Notes: generated from the letters alone by a model not told the origin. A stretch of 64,000 bases of DNA from Vreelandella populi (GCF_003989825.1 NZ_RZHE01000006.1:620001-684000); one strand, 5' to 3'; shown: positions 28,610 to 39,178, counted from the stretch's first letter. Translations and numbers: made by a program.

Positions 28610-29427
28610 AAGGAAGGTACCTGTCCCTGAAGAACGGGCAAATAAAGCAGCGCAAACAGCGGGATCGCCGCCGTCAGGCTATCAATACGGTCCAGAACGC
28701 CACCGTGACCTGGCAACAGCTGGCTTGAATCCTTGATATCCCGATAGCGCTTGAGCATGCTTTCCAGCAGATCACCCAACACGGAAATGAGCGTTACGAC
28801 GATGGTGACAATCACCAGCCCAACACCCATACCGAAGGTTAGCGACTGGCCCAGGGCAAAAATAACCGCCAGCAGCGTGGTGGCAACAAGCCCGCCAATA
28901 ACACCTTCCCAGGACTTGCCAGGGCTGACTCGCGGCGCCAGCTTGCGCTTGCCAAAGCGGCGCCCGGCAAAGTAGGCGCCGATATCGGCCGACCACACCA
29001 GCAGCAGTACAAATAAGAGCCATACCGCGCCGCTGTCGCGCAGAATATTGAAGCCTACCCAGCACGGCAGCAGCACCCATAGCCCCATGGCCAGACGGCG
29101 TGGCGTTGCCTGCCACTGGGCGCCCTTATCCGGATACTGTGTTACCCAGTAGAGGTTAAGCAACCAGCCAAGGGCAGCGCACCATAACGGCCATACCGCA
29201 AACGCGGCGCCGGTTAGCCACATCAACAGCATTACAACGGCAAGGCCGGCGACCAGCATAATACGCTGATTCTGTCGAATGATGCCGGCCAGGTTTGTCC
29301 ACTCCCAGGCACCCAACAGCACCATCAAAGCGGTGAAAAGTGCAAATGCACTCCCTTGCAATCCAAACAGCCCAGCCAGCACCAGAGGTGCCAGCCAAGC
29401 TGCGGTGATAATCCGCTGTTTAAGCAC
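28606..29427 (-). CDS. cdsA: Phosphatidate cytidylyltransferase
   Basis: A 273-residue polytopic inner-membrane enzyme making CDP-diacylglycerol. The C-terminal family signature is seen in [20 protein letters not shown] followed by [25 protein letters not shown] is another conserved stretch. About eight hydrophobic segments span the protein. It starts with GTG at 29427, overlapping the uppS end by eight bases. Confidence 0.97.
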   Translation of the reverse strand: MLKQRIITAAWLAPLVLAGLFGLQGSAFALFTALMVLLGAWEWTNLAGIIRQNQRIMLVAGLAVVMLLMWLTGAAFAVWPLWCAALGWLLNLYWVTQYPDKGAQWQATPRRLAMGLWVLLPCWVGFNILRDSGAVWLLFVLLLVWSADIGAYFAGRRFGKRKLAPRVSPGKSWEGVIGGLVATTLLAVIFALGQSLTFGMGVGLVIVTIVVTLISVLGDLLESMLKRYRDIKDSSQLLPGHGGVLDRIDSLTAAIPLFALLYLPVLQGQVPSL

Positions 29428-30211
29428 CTTGCGCCTCTATTTGTTGGTCGGTCATACCAAAGCGTCGGCGGCGCTTGCAGAAATCGTTTAACGCAACATC
29501 CAGCGCTTCGGCACCGAAATCGGGCCAGAGCAAGGGCGAGAAATGCAGTTCAGCGTATGCCAGCTGCCATAGCATAAAATTAGACAGTCGCTGCTCGCCG
29601 CTTGTTCGAATACACAGGTCAACGGGTGGCACCTCGACACTTCCCATTGCCTTGTCAAAACAGGCTTCGTCAATATCGTCAGGATGCAGTTTGCCCTCCG
29701 ATACCTGCTCGGCCAACTGCCGTGCAGCACGTGCGATATCCCACTGCCCACCGTAGTTGGCAGCGATCACTAGATGCATACCGGTGTTATTAGCCGTCAG
29801 CGCCTCTGCACGATGAATATATTTTTGAATAGCGTGGGAAAAACCGCGCTGCTCGCCAATAATGGTCAGCCGAATATTACGCTCGTTAAGCTTTTTGACT
29901 TCGCGTTTAAGCGCCATCAAGAAAAGCTCCATCAGCGCATTAACTTCAGCGGCAGGACGCTTCCAGTTTTCACTTGAAAAGGCGAACAGGCTCAGCGTCT
30001 GCACCTGACGCTCTGCCGCGCGCTGAATAACCGCTCTAACGGCTTCTACGCCGGCGCGATGGCCACGTATACCGGATAGCCCGCGGCCCCGTGCCCAACG
30101 GTTATTGCCGTCCATAATGATAGCCACATGCGACGGCATTACTTCACCTGGAAAGAAAGGTGACGTGCTGGCGTCGCTCGGCTGTTCTTCGGGAAGCTGC
30201 GGTGACGTCAT
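29420..30211 (-). CDS. uppS: Undecaprenyl diphosphate synthase
   Basis: About 263 residues, a cis-prenyltransferase that makes the C55 carrier for peptidoglycan and O-antigen. HVAIIMDGNNRWARGRGL holds the catalytic Asp and P-loop-like Asn/Arg. GHRAGVEAVR, FAFSSENWKRP and the C-terminal DLCIRTSGEQRLSNFMLWQ with YAELHFSPLLWPDF complete the family pattern. The ATG at 30211 gives a 26-residue Pro/Ser-rich N-terminus; a GTG at 30223 is an alternative, and neither has a strong ribosome site. Confidence 0.96.
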   Translation of the reverse strand: MTSPQLPEEQPSDASTSPFFPGEVMPSHVAIIMDGNNRWARGRGLSGIRGHRAGVEAVRAVIQRAAERQVQTLSLFAFSSENWKRPAAEVNALMELFLMALKREVKKLNERNIRLTIIGEQRGFSHAIQKYIHRAEALTANNTGMHLVIAANYGGQWDIARAARQLAEQVSEGKLHPDDIDEACFDKAMGSVEVPPVDLCIRTSGEQRLSNFMLWQLAYAELHFSPLLWPDFGAEALDVALNDFCKRRRRFGMTDQQIEAQGA

Positions 30212-30296
30212 GGGGTCTCGCACAAAAGCTCAGTCATAATAAAGCCATAGGCCTGGCGGGCAGCCAAGCTACCCGCGGCTAAATGAAAAGCAGAAT

Positions 30297-30854
30297 TTAT
30301 ACCTGCATCAGATCCTGTTCTTTTGCAGCGAGCGCCTTGTCGATCTCGGCGATATATTTGTCGGTCAGCTTCTGGATCTCATCTTCACCCTGGCGCTGAT
30401 CGTCTTCAGTGATCTCTTTATCCTTGAGCAGGGACTTGAAATCGCCGTTGGCGTCGCGGCGCACGTTACGCACGGCCACGCGAGCGTTTTCAGCTTCGCT
30501 ACGCGCCTGCTTGATGTAACCCTTACGGGTTTCTTCCGTCAGCATCGGCATAGGGACACGAATGACGTTACCCGCACTTGACGGGTTCAGACCCAGATCA
30601 GAGGTCATGATGGCCTTTTCAACCTTAGGCACCATGCCCTGCTCCCAAGGAGCCACTGCAAGCGTACGCGCATCTTCAACATTGACCGACGCCACCTGGC
30701 TAAGCGGCACCTGGCTACCGTAATAATCAACGGTGACGGCATCCAGAATGCTTGGGTGTGCACGCCCGGTACGAATCTTGTTGAAGTTGCCATTCAGCGC
30801 TTCAACGCTTTTCTTCATGCGAGATTCAGCATCTTTCTTAATATCGTTGATCAC
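30297..30854 (-). CDS. frr: Ribosome recycling factor
   Basis: A 185-residue RRF, the same length as E. coli, that splits post-termination ribosomes with EF-G. It begins [40 protein letters not shown] and [20 protein letters not shown] are family hallmarks. The start is GTG, one base after the pyrH stop; the GGGGAA at the pyrH end serves as its ribosome site. Confidence 0.98.
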   Translation of the reverse strand: MINDIKKDAESRMKKSVEALNGNFNKIRTGRAHPSILDAVTVDYYGSQVPLSQVASVNVEDARTLAVAPWEQGMVPKVEKAIMTSDLGLNPSSAGNVIRVPMPMLTEETRKGYIKQARSEAENARVAVRNVRRDANGDFKSLLKDKEITEDDQRQGEDEIQKLTDKYIAEIDKALAAKEQDLMQV

Positions 30855-30855
30855 G

Positions 30856-31632
30856 TTATTCCCCTTTGTCTATCAGCGTGCCTTCCTTGCCCCCTACTAC
30901 CAGATTCAGCAGGGCACCAGGCTTGTTCATATCAAATACCCGCACCGGCATATCATGGTCACGCACCAGGCAGATAGCGGTCAAATCCATTATGCCCAGC
31001 TTTTGGTCCAGGGCATCATCGTAGGTGAGCTGGTCGTATTTTACAGCGTCTGCATGCTTCACCGGGTCCTTATCATAAACACCGTCTACCTTGGTCGCCT
31101 TGATGACCACGTCAACGTCAACTTCAATGCCGCGTAAACAGGCAGCGGAGTCGGTCGTGAAGAAAGGATTACCCGTACCTGCTGAAAAAAGTACCACGTC
31201 GCCCGACGTTAAATAGCGGATCGCCGTACGGCGATCGTAATGCTCTACCACACCGCTCATGGGAATCGCTGACATGACCCGCGAGCGTATATTGGAACGC
31301 TCCAACGCATCACGCATAGCAAGTGCATTCATCACGGTTGCCAGCATTCCCATGTGGTCGCCTGTGACCCGATCCATTCCGGCCTCACTTAAGGCCGCTC
31401 CCCGGAACAGGTTTCCCCCACCAATCACGATGCCAACCTGTACACCGATACCCACCAGCTGGCCAATTTCCAGCGCCATGCGGTCCAGCACTTTAGGGTC
31501 GATACCAAATTCATGTTCGCCCATCAGCGCTTCCCCGGAAAGCTTCAGCAAAATACGCTTGTATTTCGACTTGGACTTTCCAATCGTGCTGGGGGTTACA
31601 AGGGGGGTAGACTCTTGAATATCACGTGACAT
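30856..31632 (-). CDS. pyrH: Uridylate kinase
   Basis: A 258-residue hexameric UMP kinase of the amino-acid-kinase fold. [29 protein letters not shown], the [15 protein letters not shown] regulatory segment, and [20 protein letters not shown] are visible. It carries a 22-residue polar extension ([20 protein letters not shown]...) not found in E. coli PyrH (241). The ATG at 31632 has CAGGAG seven bases upstream, so the extension is likely real. Confidence 0.97.
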   Translation of the reverse strand: MSRDIQESTPLVTPSTIGKSKSKYKRILLKLSGEALMGEHEFGIDPKVLDRMALEIGQLVGIGVQVGIVIGGGNLFRGAALSEAGMDRVTGDHMGMLATVMNALAMRDALERSNIRSRVMSAIPMSGVVEHYDRRTAIRYLTSGDVVLFSAGTGNPFFTTDSAACLRGIEVDVDVVIKATKVDGVYDKDPVKHADAVKYDQLTYDDALDQKLGIMDLTAICLVRDHDMPVRVFDMNKPGALLNLVVGGKEGTLIDKGE

Positions 31633-31753
31633 GGCATTTCTCCTGAGGCAGACCTGGACACAGGTGGGCGAAGCAACCCCTCGTTTAGCAGGGGCCGGAT
31701 ACACGAAGGCGTGCGCTTACGCGCACGCCATCTTCTGACTGAAACGTCTGACC

Positions 31754-32623
31754 TTAACGACGGCCAGCCTGTTCCATAACTTCTTTAGCGAAGTCGACTT
31801 CTTCTTTCTCGATACCTTCACCCACTTCAAAGCGCGTGAAGCTAACCACTTCGCCACCGGCTGCTTTAACGAATTCAGCAACGGTCTGGTTCGGGTCTTT
31901 AACGAACGACTGCTCGGTCAGGCTGTTCTCGGCCAGATACTTCTTCAGGCGGCCTTGAACCATTTTCTCAGCAATCTGCTCGGGCTTGCCTGCCATGTCC
32001 GGCTGACCCAGGATGATGGCTTTCTCTTGGTCCAACTGCTCTTGCGGCATATCGGCCGGGTGAGCAACCGCTGGATTAATGGCCGCTACGTGCATAGCAA
32101 CGTCTTTCGCCGCTTCTGCAGTACCGCCATTAAGCACGGTCAGAACGCCAATGCGGCCACCGTGAACGTATTCTCCAACCAGACCACCGTCAACTGCGTT
32201 GATAACGACAGCACGACGCACGCCGATGTTCTCGCCGATTTTCTGAACCAGCTGCTCGCGGGCAGCTTCAAGGTCGCCTGCCATAACGGCAGCAACATCT
32301 TCGCTTTTCGCAGCAAAGAAAGCCGCAGCGATTTTGTCAGCGAACGCAATGAAGTTGTCATCGCGCGCAACAAAGTCAGTCTCGGAGTTGATTTCAACCA
32401 TTATGCCGTAGCTACCGTCTTCTGCTACACGGGTAACAACAACACCCTCTGCAGCGATACGATCGGCTTTCTTCGCGGCTTTTAATCCTGAATTTTTACG
32501 CAGGTTTTCGATCGCGACTTCAATATCACCGTCGGTTTCGGTGAGTGCTTTTTTACACTCCATCATGCCGAGACCAGTACGTTCGCGCAGTTCCTTGACC
32601 TGAGAGGCGCTGATAGCTGCCAT
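31754..32623 (-). CDS. tsf: Elongation factor Ts
   Basis: A 289-residue nucleotide exchange factor for EF-Tu (E. coli 283). The N-terminal UBA-like domain carries the signature [19 protein letters not shown]. The core has [20 protein letters not shown], where the TDFV motif contacts EF-Tu, and [15 protein letters not shown]. It lies downstream of rpsB with a T-run terminator between them. Confidence 0.98.
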   Translation of the reverse strand: MAAISASQVKELRERTGLGMMECKKALTETDGDIEVAIENLRKNSGLKAAKKADRIAAEGVVVTRVAEDGSYGIMVEINSETDFVARDDNFIAFADKIAAAFFAAKSEDVAAVMAGDLEAAREQLVQKIGENIGVRRAVVINAVDGGLVGEYVHGGRIGVLTVLNGGTAEAAKDVAMHVAAINPAVAHPADMPQEQLDQEKAIILGQPDMAGKPEQIAEKMVQGRLKKYLAENSLTEQSFVKDPNQTVAEFVKAAGGEVVSFTRFEVGEGIEKEEVDFAKEVMEQAGRR

Positions 32624-32774
32624 GAGAATTCACCTCGGAAATGGTTCTAGCTGAGAGTTAAACGCCCTACAGAGTATAAACACGATAGATGACCATCATG
32701 TATCACTTTGAAGGTCGCTTGCCGGCAACTGGTGCCCGGCATAATCGGCCCACCCGGATGTTCATCCAAGGCGG

Positions 32775-32796
32775 GAAAAAGGGGGCATAGGCCCCC
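32775..32796 (-). terminator. Terminator/attenuator between rpsB and tsf
   Basis: On the minus strand GGGGGC-CTAT-GCCCCC is followed by TTTTTC, 46 bases after the rpsB stop. Such intercistronic terminators reduce tsf relative to rpsB in other bacteria. Confidence 0.75.
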
Positions 32797-32841
32797 TCTT
32801 GTCACGATGCGGCCCAACTGCCCGCCGCACCCACTGCAGCC

Positions 32842-33591
32842 TTACTCGGCGGCAGCGTCAGTCTCGGCGGAAGCAGCCTCGTCGGTCACTTCAACAAACT
32901 CGTCCGGACGACCTTCTTTAGCGCGACCACATGCGTCAGCAATGGCTTTCACATAGATCTGGATAGCACGAATGGAGTCATCGTTACCCGGGATAACATA
33001 ATCAACGCCATCGGGGTTGGAGTTGGTATCAACCACACCAATAACCGGGATACCCAGTTTGTTGGCTTCGTTGATCGCGATGCGCTCGTGGTCAACGTCG
33101 ATAACGAACAGTGCGTCCGGCAGGCCGCCCATGTTCTTGATACCACCGATAGAACGCTCGAGCTTCTCTTGCTCGCGAGTTGCCATCAGGACTTCTTTCT
33201 TGGTCAGCTTGTCGAACGTGCCGTCTTCGCGCATGGTTTCAAGTTCGCGCAGACGCTTGATGGACTGACGGATGGTCTTGAAGTTAGTCAGCATACCGCC
33301 CAACCAGCGATGGTTGACGAACGGCTGATTAACGCGATTCGCTTCTTCTTTGATGATCTTGCTAGCGCTGCGCTTGGTGCCAACAAACAGGATCTTGTTG
33401 TTGGATGCCGACATCTTCTCGACCACGTCGATCGCTTCGTTCAGCGCCGGCAGGGTGTGCTCGAGGTTGATGATGTGAATCTTGTTGCGCGCGCCGAAGA
33501 TGAACTTGCTCATCTTCGGGTTCCAGTATTTGGTCTGGTGACCGAAGTGAGCGCCTGCTTTAAGCAGGTCACGCATATTAACGTGAGACAT
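32842..33591 (-). CDS. rpsB: 30S ribosomal protein S2
   Basis: A 249-residue S2 (E. coli 241). [50 protein letters not shown] and [20 protein letters not shown] are diagnostic. The C-terminus is acidic and Ala-rich ([16 protein letters not shown]). It heads the rpsB-tsf-pyrH-frr cluster and is divergent from map. Confidence 0.99.
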   Translation of the reverse strand: MSHVNMRDLLKAGAHFGHQTKYWNPKMSKFIFGARNKIHIINLEHTLPALNEAIDVVEKMSASNNKILFVGTKRSASKIIKEEANRVNQPFVNHRWLGGMLTNFKTIRQSIKRLRELETMREDGTFDKLTKKEVLMATREQEKLERSIGGIKNMGGLPDALFVIDVDHERIAINEANKLGIPVIGVVDTNSNPDGVDYVIPGNDDSIRAIQIYVKAIADACGRAKEGRPDEFVEVTDEAASAETDAAAE

Positions 33592-33951
33592 GGTAAAACT
33601 CCTGAAACTCGGGTTAGGCCTCCACGCACCCCATGGATCCGACCGGTGGCTGCGTCAGACGCGGCCAGCGGCACCCGGGACCATGTGCCGGTGCATGTGT
33701 GTTTTCAAGGCTTGCTATTAAGCAGCACATCCAAATAGAGGAACGCGCTGCGGGTTATTCGCCTCTCCATGATCGCCTACTCGAGTTAAAGAAGCGAGCG
33801 AGCGATTGCAGGAAAGCGCGCGGCTTTATACCATAGATCATTGCCAAGATGAAGTCGCAGCTCATGTTATGATCGTTATTTGCTGCTCAATACGGCTATT
33901 TACTGTTACACGTTTATTTACTACTACAGCCTGAACCCATATCGAGAATTC
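33592..33951. promoter_or_regulatory. rpsB/map divergent intergenic region with probable rpsB leader
   Basis: A 360-base gap. The rpsB side holds a long untranslated stretch, as expected if S2 controls its own leader. A candidate rpsB promoter is listed separately. On the map side I cannot assign a convincing -35/-10 pair; a TATGAT at 33868-33873 has no partner at normal spacing. Confidence 0.45.
33825..33853 (-). promoter_or_regulatory. Candidate extended -10 promoter for rpsB
   Basis: Minus strand TTCATC (33853-33848), a 17-base spacer, and TATAAA (33830-33825) preceded by TGG, an extended -10. It would give a leader of about 225 bases. Confidence 0.45.
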
Positions 33952-34743
33952 ATGAACGTTCCTATCAAGACACCTTCAGAAATCGAGAAAATGCGCGAAG
34001 CCGGGCGCCAAGCCGTCAGCGTGTTCGAAATGATCACGCCTCATATACAATCGGGCGTCAGCACCGGCGAGATCGACCGACTGTGTCATGAATATATTGT
34101 CAATGAACTGGGTTCTACCCCTGCCCCGCTTAACTACCACGGCTATACCCACGCCACCTGTACTTCCCTGAATCATGTGGTCTGCCATGGCTTTCCAGAC
34201 TTCAATAAAAAGCTCAAAAATGGTGACATCATGAATTTGGATGTCACGGTCAAGACACCAGATGGCTACCACGGCGATTCCAGCATGATGTTTATCATCG
34301 GCGAAACCATTCAGGGTGAACGTCTATGCCGCATTACCCAAGAGTGCCTATATAAAAGCATCGCCCTGGTAAAACCTGGCGTGCGCCTTTCAGAACTTGC
34401 CCGAGTCATTCAAAAACACGCGGAAGGAAACGGCTACTCGGTGGTTCGCGATTTCTGCGGTCACGGTATTGGCGCGGGCTTCCATGAAGACCCTCAGATC
34501 TTGCACTACGATGGTTACGCACCGAATGCCGATATCACCCTGGAAGCGGGCATGTGCTTCACTATCGAACCGATGATTAACGTGGGCGGCTACAAGACCA
34601 AGGTGCTGCGCGATGGCTGGACGGCCGTCACCAAGGACAAGAGCCTGTCAGCACAGTGGGAACATACCTTACTGGTCACCGAGACCGGTGTTGAAGTACT
34701 TACCGCGCGTAGCGATGAAGACTTCAGTTTTTTAACTAACTGA
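33952..34743 (+). CDS. map: Methionine aminopeptidase, type I
   Basis: A 263-residue metalloprotease (E. coli 264) that removes the initiator Met. KTPSEIEKMREAGRQ starts the fold. The substrate His is in YHGYTHATCTSLNHVVCHG, the metal Asp pair in MNLDVTVKTPDGYHGDSSM, the metal His in GHGIGAGFHEDP, and the two Glu in FTIEPMI and WEHTLLVTE. The ATG at 33952 gives the family N-terminus. The open frame upstream (from 33880) lacks a ribosome site. Its TGA shares one base with the glnD ATG. Confidence 0.98.
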   Translation: MNVPIKTPSEIEKMREAGRQAVSVFEMITPHIQSGVSTGEIDRLCHEYIVNELGSTPAPLNYHGYTHATCTSLNHVVCHGFPDFNKKLKNGDIMNLDVTVKTPDGYHGDSSMMFIIGETIQGERLCRITQECLYKSIALVKPGVRLSELARVIQKHAEGNGYSVVRDFCGHGIGAGFHEDPQILHYDGYAPNADITLEAGMCFTIEPMINVGGYKTKVLRDGWTAVTKDKSLSAQWEHTLLVTETGVEVLTARSDEDFSFLTN

Positions 34744-37418
34744 TGCTCCTCCACCATCACCGGTTCGAACCGGACACGTCGCTTTATGACCTCGAGGCGT
34801 TTCGCACCGAGCTTGCCGGTTCGCGTTCGCCCATTGCGCCGTTTAAAACGGCGCTGCGTGAGCTTCAGGCACGCCTGGATGACCGGTTTCGGGCAGGCGC
34901 GGATATACGCGACCTGGTGCGTGGGCGGGCCTGGTACCTGGATCAACTTCTGGCGATAGCCTGGGCGCGGCATGCCTGGCCGGATGACGGCATTGCCCTG
35001 GTTGCCGTAGGCGGCTATGGCCGGGGGGAGTTACACCCTCACTCGGATGTCGATCTCTTACTGCTGCTTGAAGATGATGATGACACCGCTTATCGCGAGC
35101 CACTCACCGCCTTTATTACCTTTCTATGGGATATTGGCCTTGAGATCGGCCACAGCGTGCGTTCGCTGAATGACTGCGAACGAGAAGCGCTGGCAGACGT
35201 GACGGTAATTACCAACCTGCTTGAATCGCGCCTGATTGCCGGCCCAGAGGCACTGCGGGAAAAAATGCGCGAGCGCCTGAGCGCCGAGCATGTGTGGCCG
35301 GCCGATCGCTTCTTTGAAGCCAAGTGGCAGGAACAGATTACCCGCCACTACCGCTACAACAACTCTGAATACCACCTTGAACCCAATCTCAAGAGCTCGC
35401 CCGGCGGGCTGCGCGATATTCAGATGATTGGCTGGGTGGCCAAGCGCCACTTCGGCACCGAGCAGTACGCCGATATTGTGGCCAACGGCTTTATGAATGA
35501 CGCCGAGCTGCGCATTCTAAGCCAGGGCCAGGCATTTTTATGGCAGGTGCGCTACGCCCTGCATATGCTGACGGACCGCGCCGAAGACCGCCTGCTGTTT
35601 GATCACCAGCGCACGATTGCCGAGCTGTTTGGCTTCAAGGACACGCCCGAGCGGCTGGCCGTCGAGCAGTTCATGAAGCGCTACTATCGCCATGTCACCG
35701 CACTTGCCGGGCTTAACGACATGCTGCTTCAGCATTTTGATGAAGTCATTCTGCGCGGTAAGCAAGCGCTGGAAACCATTGGGCTCAACGAACGCTTTGA
35801 AACCATGGGTGGCTATATTCAGGTCCGCTCACGCTCGCTGTTTCGCGAACAGCCTGCCGCCATGCTGGAGCTTTTCCTGCTTATGGCGCGGCATCCGGAA
35901 ATTGAAGGCGTACGCGCCGATACTATCCGCCTGATCCGTGATCATCGCCATCAGATTGATGACCACTACCGTGAAGATCCTCACCATCAGCGACTCTTCA
36001 TGGAAATCCTGCGCGCGCCCGGCAACGTGCCGCGCCAACTGCGACGCATGAACCGCTACGGCATTTTGGGCAAGTACCTGCCGGAGTTTGGCCGTGCCGT
36101 AGGGCTGATGCAGCATGACCTATTCCACATCTACACGGTGGACGCCCATACCCTGCGCCTTTTGAAGTTTCTCCACGGATTTCGCAGACCCGATGCCAAG
36201 GATGAGTTCCCGGTGGCAGCCGGGCTGATTCACCAGCTGCCCAAGCTGGATCTTTTATGGATAGCAGGCCTGTTTCACGATATTGGCAAGGGCCGGGGTG
36301 GCGATCACTCCGAAATTGGCGCTCGGGACGTAGAGCAGTTTTGCCAGCGCCACCATATCTCCACTCACGATACAAAGCTTGTCAGCTGGCTGGTGGAGCA
36401 TCACCTGTTGATGTCAATGACCGCCCAAAAGCGTGATATCAGCGACCCGGACGTGATCCGTGATTTCGCGCTGATAGTGCGCAACGAAGCCCGTCTCGAC
36501 TATCTGTACGTGCTGACCGTTGCGGATATCAACGCCACCAACCCCACGCTATGGAACGGCTGGCGGGCGTCACTGTTGCGCCAGCTCTACGCCGAGACCA
36601 AACGCGCCCTGCGCCGCGGGCTTAAAAACCCGCCAGACCGCGATGATTGGGTGCGGGAAACGCGCAATGAGGCCCGATCGTTACTGCAAACCATCGGCAT
36701 TGGCCGCACCCAGATCGATACGCTGTGGGAGTCATTGGGGGAAGACTACTTCCTGCAGTATGCGCCCAGCGAAATCGTCTGGCAGACCCAGGGCATTGTG
36801 GCGCATAACGCATCGCACTTGCCGCTGGTGCTGATCAGCGCGCCCACCCTGGATATGGCCGAAGGCGGCACCAAGGTGTTTATCCACACCCGCTCGGTGG
36901 ATGATCTGTTTGCCGCCACCGCGGCCGCCATGGAGCAACTGGGGCTCTCGATTCACGATGCGCGCATCGTTACCTCGCACAATAACTGGACGCTGAACAC
37001 GTTTATCGTGCTGGATAGCCAGGGTCAGCCCATCCGCGACCCGGACCGTATCGAGGAGATGCGAAGCCACCTTGTCGAAGAGCTGGATGACCCGGACGAC
37101 TATCCAGAAATCGTTACCCGCCACACGCCGCGCCAGTTAAAGCACTTCAAGGTGCCCACCGAAGTGCTGATTGAACAGGACCCGGCCAACGAGCGCACCC
37201 TGCTGGAACTTACCGCCCCTGACAGGCCGGGGCTACTGGCCCGGGTCGGGCGTATTTTCATGGAGCAGAATATTGCCCTCTCAACCGCCAAGATTGCAAC
37301 GCTTGGCGAGCGCGTGGAAGACGTGTTCTTTATCACGACCAAAGCGGGCGAACCGTTAACCGACCCCTTGCGCCAGCAGCAGCTGCGCGAGCGGTTGATT
37401 GAGGTTTTAGGGGTTTAA
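34743..37418 (+). CDS. glnD: Bifunctional PII uridylyltransferase/uridylyl-removing enzyme
   Basis: An 891-residue nitrogen-status sensor (E. coli 890) that adds or removes UMP on PII proteins. The nucleotidyltransferase domain has GGYGRGELHPHSDVDLLLLL near residue 90. A PII-binding helical region follows, then the HD hydrolase domain with IAGLFHDIGKGRGGDHSEIG near 505. Two ACT domains end the protein (VFIHTRSVDDLFAATAAAM and LELTAPDRPGLLARVGRIF), where glutamine binds. It starts one base into the map stop (TGATG), so the two are coupled. Confidence 0.98.
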   Translation: MLLHHHRFEPDTSLYDLEAFRTELAGSRSPIAPFKTALRELQARLDDRFRAGADIRDLVRGRAWYLDQLLAIAWARHAWPDDGIALVAVGGYGRGELHPHSDVDLLLLLEDDDDTAYREPLTAFITFLWDIGLEIGHSVRSLNDCEREALADVTVITNLLESRLIAGPEALREKMRERLSAEHVWPADRFFEAKWQEQITRHYRYNNSEYHLEPNLKSSPGGLRDIQMIGWVAKRHFGTEQYADIVANGFMNDAELRILSQGQAFLWQVRYALHMLTDRAEDRLLFDHQRTIAELFGFKDTPERLAVEQFMKRYYRHVTALAGLNDMLLQHFDEVILRGKQALETIGLNERFETMGGYIQVRSRSLFREQPAAMLELFLLMARHPEIEGVRADTIRLIRDHRHQIDDHYREDPHHQRLFMEILRAPGNVPRQLRRMNRYGILGKYLPEFGRAVGLMQHDLFHIYTVDAHTLRLLKFLHGFRRPDAKDEFPVAAGLIHQLPKLDLLWIAGLFHDIGKGRGGDHSEIGARDVEQFCQRHHISTHDTKLVSWLVEHHLLMSMTAQKRDISDPDVIRDFALIVRNEARLDYLYVLTVADINATNPTLWNGWRASLLRQLYAETKRALRRGLKNPPDRDDWVRETRNEARSLLQTIGIGRTQIDTLWESLGEDYFLQYAPSEIVWQTQGIVAHNASHLPLVLISAPTLDMAEGGTKVFIHTRSVDDLFAATAAAMEQLGLSIHDARIVTSHNNWTLNTFIVLDSQGQPIRDPDRIEEMRSHLVEELDDPDDYPEIVTRHTPRQLKHFKVPTEVLIEQDPANERTLLELTAPDRPGLLARVGRIFMEQNIALSTAKIATLGERVEDVFFITTKAGEPLTDPLRQQQLRERLIEVLGV

Positions 37419-37450
37419 GCGCTTAAATACAGCGTGCATGGCGCTTAAGT

Positions 37451-37478
37451 TTGAGCCCACACCGGGGCTTGCTATAAT
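37451..37478 (+). promoter_or_regulatory. Sigma-70 promoter for the dapC-dapE operon
   Basis: TTGAGC (37451-37456), a 16-base spacer and TATAAT (37473-37478) preceded by TGC, an extended -10. It lies 72 bases before the dapC ATG. Confidence 0.65.
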
Positions 37479-37549
37479 CGACGCCTTAAACCTGCCGTTT
37501 TAATACGCTGGCAGGGCACGCTCAACAAAACGCTCTCAACGGATACGCC

Positions 37550-38746
37550 ATGAACTCTGATCTTTCTGCCCTTCACCCCTATCCGTTTGAGAAGCTGGCC
37601 GCGCTTAAAGCCGAGTTAACGCCGCGCTCTGATTTGGCGCATATTCCGCTGACCATTGGTGAGCCCCAGCATGCGCCCTACCCAGCGGCACTTGAGGCAC
37701 TGGTTAAGCACCAGTTGGAAATGGCCCGCTACCCGGCCACCAACGGCCTGCCGGCATTTCGTGAAACTCTGGCCCAATGGGCAACCGGACGCTTTAAACT
37801 TCCAGGGCTTGATGCCGAACGGCAGGTACTGCCGGTTAACGGCACGCGTGAAGCCATTTTTGCGTTTGTGCAGGCAGCGCTTGACCGCACCCGCCCCGCC
37901 AAGGTGGCCGTCCCCAACCCGTTCTATCAAATTTATGAAGGCGCGACACTCCTGGCCGGTGGCGAACCGGTTTATTTGAACTGTACCGCTGAAAACGGCT
38001 TTCGGCCGAATTTCGCGGCCATCAGCCCGGATACCTGGCGTGATGTGCAAATCGTGTTTATCTGTTCGCCCGGCAATCCCACCGGCGCGGTGACGCCATT
38101 AAGCGAGTTCAAGCAGCTGATTGCGCTGGCTGACGAGCACGATTTCATCATTGCGTCTGACGAGTGCTACTCCGAGCTTTACCTGGATGAAAGCGCGCCA
38201 CCGCCCGGTCTGTTACAGGCTTGCGCTGAGCTTGGTCGCGATGATTACCGCCGCTGCGTGGTGTTCCACTCGCTTTCCAAGCGCTCCAACCTGCCGGGCC
38301 TGCGCTCGGGTTTTGTCGCGGGCGATGCGGATATTCTGACGCCCTTCAAGCGTTACCGCACCTATCACGGCTGCGCCATGTCGCTACCGGTACAGCACGC
38401 TTCCATTGCCGCCTGGCAGGATGAAACCCATGTGCGAGCCAACCGTGATGCATACCGCGAAAAATTCAGCGCGGTGGTCGATGTGCTTGCACCCGTCATG
38501 GATTTTCCCACGCCTGAAGCAAGCTTCTATTTATGGCCCGCCGTGCCGGGTGGCGATGACATTACGTTTACCCAGCGGCTATATACCGACCAGAGCGTAA
38601 GCGTGCTGCCCGGTAGCTTGATGGGCCGCCCTGACTCGCAGGGCATTAACCCTGGTGCGGGCCGGCTGCGTCTTGCTCTGGTGGCCGAACTTGCCCCAAC
38701 GCTTGAGGCAGCCCAACGTATCCGCCGGTTGATTGAACGTGGTTGA
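37550..38746 (+). CDS. dapC: Succinyldiaminopimelate aminotransferase
   Basis: A 398-residue fold-type I aminotransferase. LHPYPFEKLAALKAEL at the N-terminus is typical of the DapC/YfdZ-type subgroup. NGTREAIFAFVQA, CSPGNPTGAV, SDECYSELYLDE and SLSKRSNLPGLRSGFVAG, with the PLP Lys, are clear. It makes N-succinyl-LL-diaminopimelate from the keto acid in the succinylase branch of lysine and peptidoglycan precursor synthesis. The dapD and dapE genes follow, which supports DapC rather than another aminotransferase. Its own promoter lies just upstream. Confidence 0.95.
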   Translation: MNSDLSALHPYPFEKLAALKAELTPRSDLAHIPLTIGEPQHAPYPAALEALVKHQLEMARYPATNGLPAFRETLAQWATGRFKLPGLDAERQVLPVNGTREAIFAFVQAALDRTRPAKVAVPNPFYQIYEGATLLAGGEPVYLNCTAENGFRPNFAAISPDTWRDVQIVFICSPGNPTGAVTPLSEFKQLIALADEHDFIIASDECYSELYLDESAPPPGLLQACAELGRDDYRRCVVFHSLSKRSNLPGLRSGFVAGDADILTPFKRYRTYHGCAMSLPVQHASIAAWQDETHVRANRDAYREKFSAVVDVLAPVMDFPTPEASFYLWPAVPGGDDITFTQRLYTDQSVSVLPGSLMGRPDSQGINPGAGRLRLALVAELAPTLEAAQRIRRLIERG

Positions 38747-38787
38747 TGCTTACCGTTTACGACACGCACAGCTCGAATGGAGATTAC

Positions 38788-39135
38788 ATGCTTACACTCT
38801 ATGTCATTGATACCTGCGATACGTGTCGTAAGGCGCGCAAGGCGCTTGAAGACAACGGTGTGCCCTTCAAAACCCACGATTTACGCAAAGATGGTGTATC
38901 CGCGGAGCTGCTTGAGCATATTCTGGAGCGGGTACCGCTTCAGGACGCCGTCAATAAGCGCAGCACGACATGGCGTAACCTTCCTCAGGAAGATAAAGAC
39001 AGCCTGAATGCCACCTCTGCCCGCCAGCTGCTGCTGGAGCACCCTACGCTACTTAAACGCCCGTTGCTGGATACCGGCGGCGACGCCTTGAAAGTGGGCT
39101 ACCGCGCCGGCGACTACGATAAGCTAAGCAGCTGA
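38788..39135 (+). CDS. ArsC/Spx-family protein YffB
   Basis: A 115-residue thioredoxin-fold protein of the ArsC/YffB group. LYVIDTCDTCRKARKALEDN has a CxxC near residue 9-12. The Arg-rich active-site partners of true arsenate reductases are not clearly retained, though KRPLLDTGG keeps the conserved RP. YffB homologues often sit beside dapE or dapC in gammaproteobacteria with no proven role. ATG at 38788 has GGAGA six bases upstream; the frame open to 38743 overlaps the dapC end and has no ribosome site. Confidence 0.88.
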   Translation: MLTLYVIDTCDTCRKARKALEDNGVPFKTHDLRKDGVSAELLEHILERVPLQDAVNKRSTTWRNLPQEDKDSLNATSARQLLLEHPTLLKRPLLDTGGDALKVGYRAGDYDKLSS

Positions 39136-39178
39136 CCCGACGCTCATTTTGCTTACTTCGGTAACGACTCTACCTTCC

